This document shows, in pieces, positions 5,354 through 9,646 of a DNA stretch of 9,646 nucleotides; the first letter of the stretch is position 1; every line of letters begins with the position of its first letter. Below the pieces are notes generated by a model that was not told the origin of the DNA, searched no databases, and saw only the letters and a list, made by a program, of their open reading frames with translations. This DNA is from JAUPVS01 sp037139495 (lineage in GTDB: Bacteria > Patescibacteriota > Saccharimonadia > Saccharimonadales > JAUPVS01), in assembly GCA_037139495.1 (NCBI GenBank), contig JBAXGG010000018.1, forward strand, positions 1 through 9,646. Direction: 5' to 3'. The position numbers and the translations under genes were made by a program.

Positions 5354-6991
5354 ATGACAGAATTAGGTCAACAACCAACAGTAGTCCCACAAGCCAGAAA
5401 AGGCCCAGAAGCCGTGCCCGAGTACGACATTATTGACCCTAGTATATTGGCTCTTGCCGGTCACGATGTGGTTACGGATACTGTTGATGGTCCAGAAACC
5501 CTGGAACTTACAGATGCCCTGGAAGAAGCCAGCGATCAGGAACGAACTGGCTGGCGCCGCGCCATGCACTTGGGTAAGCGGGCGGTGCAGTCAACAATCA
5601 TTACCTTAGAAGTTTTACCTACTAACGGTGCAATAACATACGGTGTTCCATTATCCGTTTATGCGGCTACAAGGAGCGTGCCGGCTGCCATGGCTAGCGC
5701 CGGTATCCTGACAGCCGGCCTAGAGGGTCTTGGCGGAACGGCGACGGCCGACATCTTGTCAAACAGCCCTAATAGCAAACTCGTCAATAAGGTTCAGGAT
5801 TTACTAGACTCCAGGGCCGTACGTAGTCTCCTAGCTTCTCAGGATGGGCGAATATCTCCATTGGCGGAAGGTGTCACTGCGTTGTATGGTGGTGCCCCGG
5901 CAGCTATGCTGGCCAGGGAAAGCGAGCCTGATGCCGATGAACGTACTCAGGCCGAACGCCGTCGCTATGGCCTTAGAACCGCAGCCGCCTTGGGGATTAT
6001 TTGCACTGCCCAGATGGGCTTGTACACTTCAGGGATTGAAGGGCTTTTGGAAGGCAAACCAGACGTCTACCTCCCAGTCGCCGCGCTTGCTGCGGGTGTT
6101 GGTGGTGGAATTGAGTATGCTCGCCGGCGTGTTAGGGCAGAAAAACGAGCACAAGAATCCGAACCTCGTTATGACTTGTCCGAAAAAGAAATGGAGCTGC
6201 TAGAGAGAGATTTACTTGAAGATCTAGAGAAGCAGCTACGGCCAAAACGTCGGCTAAGTAAAGAACGCCGTAATTATAAACTGCCAGAAAAAATCTATGC
6301 TGTTTGGCTCGACCCAGATAGCCGCTATGCCAACGTTGTCCGAACTCGTGAGGCCGAATTATTCCCTGAGGTTAAAGAGTTGCCACCAGAGATTGAGGCT
6401 GACACCAAGTTTGTCGCCTTTGTTGATACCAGAAAAGGTAAACGACGAATTGTCCACGCTACTACCATTTCTGGGGTGGAACAGGGACCTAAGGACTTAG
6501 ACAGAGAAACGCATACCGGATTTACTACTATTGATGACCTAATTGATATGGGCAACTTTACGGCCCAAGATTTTCGTAACTACTATGCTGAAAAAAAGAT
6601 TGATTTGGATAGTAGTGTGTCGATTGATACTAACTTTAGGGTAGGGGAATGGGTCAAGGACTTCGAGGATATTAACGTCGCTTTCTTGGCTTACGTTACA
6701 ATTTTTAAAATACTCGAGAGACGACGGCCGGAAGTTGGAGATGCTGGCGCTTTCTGTAGCATTAACCAGAAATCAATTGATTCATTCATATCATTTGGTT
6801 TGGACTGTGAGTTATTGATGGGGCGCCAGGACTTTACGACCTCAGAAGCGGCTCGGGGTGAGCAGTATTTGCCAGCGGTGGTGCGAGTTGACGATTCGAC
6901 CAGGGCTGTCTTTGATGGTTTAGTTGACAAAATCGAAGAGGTCACCCTAGAGCAAAAAAAACCTCGTCGCCAACGAAAAAACAAGAAATAA
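5354..6991 (+). CDS. Membrane-associated protein with GNAT-like C-terminal domain, function unknown
   Basis: I do not recognise a named family across this 545-residue protein. Residues 1-65 are polar and acidic. Residues 80-130 and 205-256 are hydrophobic, with likely helices near 92-128 (one or two), 207-228 and 237-255. A strongly charged, probably coiled-coil linker follows (256-308, rich in E/K/R). From about 312 to 525 the pattern resembles GNAT-type N-acyltransferases of the acyl-homoserine-lactone or N-acyl amino acid synthase type: VVRTREAELFPEV, a strand-like TKFVAFVDTRKGKRRIVHAT, TTIDDL, a helix around 440-456 and a late FCSINQKSIDSFISFGLD. The tail is basic (KKPRRQRKNKK). It follows the arginine decarboxylase after 14 bases without a clear ribosome binding site, so the two are likely cotranscribed. 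Membrane association and a common operon are reasonably sure; acyltransferase activity is inferred from pattern only. Confidence 0.6.
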   Translation: MTELGQQPTVVPQARKGPEAVPEYDIIDPSILALAGHDVVTDTVDGPETLELTDALEEASDQERTGWRRAMHLGKRAVQSTIITLEVLPTNGAITYGVPLSVYAATRSVPAAMASAGILTAGLEGLGGTATADILSNSPNSKLVNKVQDLLDSRAVRSLLASQDGRISPLAEGVTALYGGAPAAMLARESEPDADERTQAERRRYGLRTAAALGIICTAQMGLYTSGIEGLLEGKPDVYLPVAALAAGVGGGIEYARRRVRAEKRAQESEPRYDLSEKEMELLERDLLEDLEKQLRPKRRLSKERRNYKLPEKIYAVWLDPDSRYANVVRTREAELFPEVKELPPEIEADTKFVAFVDTRKGKRRIVHATTISGVEQGPKDLDRETHTGFTTIDDLIDMGNFTAQDFRNYYAEKKIDLDSSVSIDTNFRVGEWVKDFEDINVAFLAYVTIFKILERRRPEVGDAGAFCSINQKSIDSFISFGLDCELLMGRQDFTTSEAARGEQYLPAVVRVDDSTRAVFDGLVDKIEEVTLEQKKPRRQRKNKK

Positions 6992-6993
6992 TT

Positions 6994-7887
6994 TTACTTC
7001 ACAAGGTCGACGTTATACTTCTTTAGAAAAGAAAAATGCTGGTAAGAAGTCTTTAGGGCTCTTAGGCCATCAATCCCAAGATCTTGTTCCCAGTTTGCAT
7101 ACTTACACCCAAAATGGAGGAGTTCTTTGGCTACTAGGTTTGAAATAAAGACATCTAGGTGCTCATAGGCCAGAATGGCTTTCTGGAAATGGCAGATGGA
7201 ATAGTCGGAATCAAGAATCTCGTTAATAGAAAAACCAACGCAATGACCATCGATGTAAACCAGAATTCCCGTTAACTTGAGATCCGGTGCATAGGCTAGC
7301 GCTCTGCCGATTGCCGCAGCTTCGTTAGCTATATCTTCTTTTTTACGATCACGCTCTTCAGCCCACTCAACAAAGACCTGTTCGGCTGCGGCGCGGTCTT
7401 CTGCATTCCCGAACTGAATATTTCTAAGGCTTAGTTTATCTTGATAATGACTCATAAAGTTATGATTTTTGTTACGTTTTACCTTGTACTTTTTGCCGGG
7501 AAATTCGACAAGACTTTTTAGTTCATAGATATAGTCAAAGTTGTCACGGTCTTCTTTGGCAGTAAAGGCCGAAACGTCTTTGATGTGTCGTATCATTATC
7601 TCTGGTACAAGACTTAGCGGCCCAACTTTTGTTATTAAGCTTTTTAGTGACTCATCAATCTTGTTTTTCCCTAGTAGGGAGTAAGTTTTTTTACCAGTTA
7701 TGTAGTCGGGTAGCATTATGACCAAGTTGCCATTTAGCAGGCTAATTTCACTCGATCCATCAATATCCCAACAGAGTAAACTTGTAAAGTCAAAGTCCGA
7801 GTATGGCTCAAATTGCGAGGTAATACGCTTTACTTCGTGGCGCTGTTCAATAGCCAACCTAGAGAATTTGGGAAATTGTTTAATCAT
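6994..7887 (-). CDS. DUF2156 (phosphatidylglycerol lysyltransferase C-terminal-like) protein
   Basis: This is a 297-residue soluble protein with the double-GNAT pattern of DUF2156/LPG synthase C-terminal domains. Recognisable blocks are DFDFTSLLCW (31-40), DNFDYIYEL (115-123), FPGKKYKVKRNKNHNF (129-144) and the near-invariant NWEQDLGIDGLRALKTSYQH (265-284). In MprF-type enzymes this domain transfers an aminoacyl group from aminoacyl-tRNA to a lipid. Free-standing versions without the membrane flippase part, as here, are mostly uncharacterised. No membrane helix is seen. The gene converges on the 545-residue gene with 2 bases between stops, and no terminator is evident in that gap. Upstream, TATCAT ends 8 bases before the ATG and no Shine-Dalgarno is present, so the mRNA may be leaderless. 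The family call is good; substrate is unknown. Confidence 0.82.
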   Translation of the reverse strand: MIKQFPKFSRLAIEQRHEVKRITSQFEPYSDFDFTSLLCWDIDGSSEISLLNGNLVIMLPDYITGKKTYSLLGKNKIDESLKSLITKVGPLSLVPEIMIRHIKDVSAFTAKEDRDNFDYIYELKSLVEFPGKKYKVKRNKNHNFMSHYQDKLSLRNIQFGNAEDRAAAEQVFVEWAEERDRKKEDIANEAAAIGRALAYAPDLKLTGILVYIDGHCVGFSINEILDSDYSICHFQKAILAYEHLDVFISNLVAKELLHFGCKYANWEQDLGIDGLRALKTSYQHFSFLKKYNVDLVK

Positions 7888-7895
7888 TTTTCAAC

Positions 7896-7901
7896 ATGAT
7901 A
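7896..7901 (-). promoter_or_regulatory. -10-like element of the DUF2156 gene
   Basis: TATCAT (7901-7896, 5 of 6) on the minus strand predicts a start near 7889, two bases before the ATG at 7887. No -35 at suitable spacing is seen; TTGACC at 7917-7912 is only 10 bases away. Confidence 0.4.
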
Positions 7902-7936
7902 CTAGATAATTGGTCAAAAGGCATTAAGGCTTAGTC

Positions 7937-7945
7937 TGTTATTAT
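7937..7945 (+). promoter_or_regulatory. Extended -10 element of the histidine kinase gene
   Basis: TGTTATTAT matches TGnTATAAT with one mismatch. The start would fall near 7952, immediately before the AAGGAG at 7953-7958. No clear -35 is visible, as is usual for this promoter type. With the DUF2156 promoter it fills a 96-base divergent gap. Confidence 0.45.
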
Positions 7946-7961
7946 GTTAGGTAAGGAGTTT

Positions 7962-7994
7962 ATGCTTAAAACAAAATCAACTTATGTCTCCTGA
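7962..7994 (+). other. Ten-codon upstream frame overlapping the kinase start
   Basis: The only good Shine-Dalgarno here, AAGGAG (7953-7958), serves ATG 7962, which reads MLKTKSTYVS and stops at TGA 7992-7994. The kinase ATG at 7984 lies inside this frame, so a ribosome ending at the TGA could restart 8 bases back. Alternatively, one base too many in the AAAA run at 7968-7971 breaks a longer kinase N-terminus: removing one A puts ATG 7962 in frame as MLKQNQLMSPDF. Confidence 0.4.
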
Positions 7995-9646
7995 CTTTGC
8001 GATACTTATCATCTGTTCGGCAGCGATTACTTTATTGGGTGTAGTTATCTTCACCAGGAATGCCCGCCAGCCAAACAACCGCCGGTTTGCATTGTTATCA
8101 TTGTCTTTAGTGCTGTGGACAGTTTGTAATTACCTGTCGGACAACGCCGAGAATCATACGCTACTGTATACTCGCCTAACGTTTTTCGGTGGTTTAGCAG
8201 CTATATACTCACTTGTAAATTTCATGGCCCACTTCCCTAATGAATATATTCTAAATAAGAATAGATTCATTAGGCTACACACCCTGTTGTCGTTGATACT
8301 ACCACCGATAACATTTACGTCGTTCTTTATTTCGTATGTGGTTGTCAATCCCGGTGGTGGGGGTTCAATTAACACAGGCTTAGCCTATTATCTATTTCTG
8401 ATCTATGTTCTGTATTCACTGGTTCTGTTGATAGTAATAATCCTTATGCAGAACAAGCACGCCGAAACAGCCATACAAAAGCAACAGGTATCAATTGTTT
8501 CGTGGGGTGTAATTTTGTATGCCGTCTTGGCCGCATCGTCCAACGTTGTTCTGCCACTGCTAATAAACGACTGGGTAAGTTCCAGATACGGGCCGACGTT
8601 CACTTTATTCTTAGTAGGGCTCGTGGCTTATACGGTGGTTAGGCATCGACTATTTGATGTTCGATTGGTGATTGCTCGCTCCTTGGCGTACATTGTTTTA
8701 ATAGGTGGTAGCTTGGGTGCATATGTCTTGATTGTAGTTGTTTTCTCTCAGCGGATAAACTATTCACCAAACCAACAGTTCATAAAAGAGGCTATACCTT
8801 TCCTAGCGGCCCTCTTAGTCGCTATAACCTTCAGGCCTGTTAAAAAGATAATGGATCGGATAACCAATAAGTTCTTCTATCAGGATGCATACGATACCCA
8901 GACATTACTGGACGAATTAAATACCATATTGGTGTCTACGGTCGATTTTCAACGTTTACTCGAAAACAGCGCCACCGTTATTACGTCTAATATCAAGCCT
9001 GATTTTGTAATCTTTGATATTGCATCGCGAGGCCATCAATACGGGAGCGGTAATATGCCACGAGTACAGATCGATAGCCGGAATTTAGATGATCACTTTC
9101 GTAAATCCAAGGGAAAAATGGTTGTTACGGATGATCTAGAGGCTAAAGACCAGCGGCTTAAAGATATTATGTCTCAAGCTCAAATCGCTACTGCGGTACG
9201 TCTATTAACAGTTACAGAAGGCAAGAAGCACTTGATAGGTTACATGTACATGGGTAATAAAAAAAGTGGCTGGCCCTACAGTAGACAGGATATCCGGATT
9301 ATCGAAACAATTTCAAACGAATTGGTGATTGCTATTCAAAACGCCTTACGGTTCGAGGAGATCAAGGAGTTTAACGTTACCCTACAGGGCAAGGTTGATG
9401 ACGCCACTCACAAGTTGCGGCTGACTAACGAAAAACTGCGCCAGCTCGATCAGACCAAGGACGACTTTATTAGCATGGCCTCACACCAGTTACGCACGCC
9501 ACTTACATCTGTTAAAGGCTACGTTAGCATGGTTTTGGATGAAGACGCTGGCAAGGTTAATGCTCAGCAACGGAAGCTATTGGATCAGGCATTTATTAGC
9601 TCGCAGCGGATGGTTTACCTGATTGCCGACTTGTTGAATGTGTCGC
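7984..9646 (+). CDS. Sensor histidine kinase, 7TM-type N-terminus and GAF-like domain, C-terminus outside window
   Basis: The open frame begins at ATG 7984, the first possible start after an in-frame TAG, and is still open at the window edge (554 codons). The N-terminal part has about nine hydrophobic helices between residues 4 and 283, including the segment RHRLFDVRLVIARSLAY typical after 7TM-type histidine kinase sensor regions. Residues of about 305-460 look like a GAF domain (LLDELNTILVSTVDFQRLL through ETISNELVIAIQNAL). A coiled coil follows (about 458-490), then the HisKA dimerisation helix with the H-box SHQLRTPLTSVKGY, H501 being the phospho-acceptor. The catalytic ATPase domain should lie beyond 9646. 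The signal is unknown. It is the only phosphodonor candidate here for the receiver-only proteins, but no adjacent regulator is seen on its strand. Confidence 0.93.
   Translation, partial: MSPDFAILIICSAAITLLGVVIFTRNARQPNNRRFALLSLSLVLWTVCNYLSDNAENHTLLYTRLTFFGGLAAIYSLVNFMAHFPNEYILNKNRFIRLHTLLSLILPPITFTSFFISYVVVNPGGGGSINTGLAYYLFLIYVLYSLVLLIVIILMQNKHAETAIQKQQVSIVSWGVILYAVLAASSNVVLPLLINDWVSSRYGPTFTLFLVGLVAYTVVRHRLFDVRLVIARSLAYIVLIGGSLGAYVLIVVVFSQRINYSPNQQFIKEAIPFLAALLVAITFRPVKKIMDRITNKFFYQDAYDTQTLLDELNTILVSTVDFQRLLENSATVITSNIKPDFVIFDIASRGHQYGSGNMPRVQIDSRNLDDHFRKSKGKMVVTDDLEAKDQRLKDIMSQAQIATAVRLLTVTEGKKHLIGYMYMGNKKSGWPYSRQDIRIIETISNELVIAIQNALRFEEIKEFNVTLQGKVDDATHKLRLTNEKLRQLDQTKDDFISMASHQLRTPLTSVKGYVSMVLDEDAGKVNAQQRKLLDQAFISSQRMVYLIADLLNVS

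Noticed and set aside
5062..5436. Open frames of 61-62 codons in other frames over the arginine decarboxylase
   Set aside because: They lie inside or across the end of a gene with complete catalytic motifs, and their translations show no family pattern.
5844..6203. 119-codon frame inside the 545-residue gene
   Set aside because: It is a shadow of the longer frame in the same strand: no ribosome binding site and a composition without domain-like features.
6954..6961. Run of eight A bases near the end of the 545-residue gene as a frameshift site
   Set aside because: The frame continues into a plausible basic tail and stops 2 bases before the convergent gene; no downstream structure or alternative product supports programmed slippage.
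7912..7917. TTGACC as -35 box for the DUF2156 gene
   Set aside because: The only -10-like hexamer downstream is 10 bases away, too close for a sigma70 pair; at 16-18 bases there is no -10 match.
8154..8603. Minus-strand open frames over the kinase sensor region
   Set aside because: The plus-strand frame is continuous through the helices, GAF-like region and H-box, so these are antisense shadows.
1..9646. CRISPR array, insertion sequence or phage remnants
   Set aside because: No regularly spaced repeats, transposase motifs, terminal inverted repeats or phage-type genes were seen on either strand.

Overview
The window looks like a gene-dense bacterial chromosome segment using the standard code (TGA is a normal stop, for example in folD). 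The protein families suggest a Patescibacteria/CPR genome, possibly Saccharibacteria-like: a DUF5684 small membrane protein, an array of receiver-only response regulators, a 7TM-type histidine kinase, a pyruvoyl-dependent arginine decarboxylase and a DUF2156 protein. The lineage is an inference from gene content, with moderate confidence. No insertion sequence, phage gene, CRISPR array or long non-coding stretch is visible; the longest gaps are 164 bases (4684-4847) and 154 bases (55-208).

Layout. A tRNA-Lys(CUU) gene runs off the left edge on the minus strand. A small three-helix membrane protein (DUF5684) follows on the plus strand and ends in a clear intrinsic terminator. Next comes a plus-strand pair, folD-murI, joined by a 1-base stop/start overlap. 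It runs head-on into murD, and the two coding 3' ends overlap by 26 bases. On the minus strand three tandem receiver-only response regulators (RR3, RR2, RR1) lead into murD, which starts 3 bases after the RR1 stop.

The 4684-4847 gap between RR3 and the arginine decarboxylase is the most information-rich non-coding part. Two sigma70-like promoters in opposite orientation are almost superimposed, a small inverted repeat sits on them, and the rightward leader carries a long hairpin plus T-run that resembles an attenuator. Rightward from it lie the arginine decarboxylase and a 545-residue protein I do not recognise as a named family. The latter has a hydrophobic N-terminal half and a GNAT-like (acyl-homoserine-lactone-synthase-like) C-terminal half. 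A DUF2156 gene converges on it with a 2-base gap. Divergent from DUF2156 is a histidine kinase with a multi-helix sensor and GAF-like region, cut off by the right edge just after its phospho-accepting His501.

How it may work together. MurI makes D-glutamate and MurD attaches it to the peptidoglycan precursor, so the convergent pair belongs to one pathway. The REC-only array shares a transcript with murD. The kinase is the only phosphodonor candidate in view for the array, but this link is an inference. The decarboxylase would make agmatine; whether the adjacent acyltransferase-like protein uses it is speculative. Four genes (folD, RR1, RR2, DUF2156) have a -10-like hexamer ending 6-8 bases before the ATG and no Shine-Dalgarno, which suggests leaderless mRNAs beside genes with normal ribosome binding sites.
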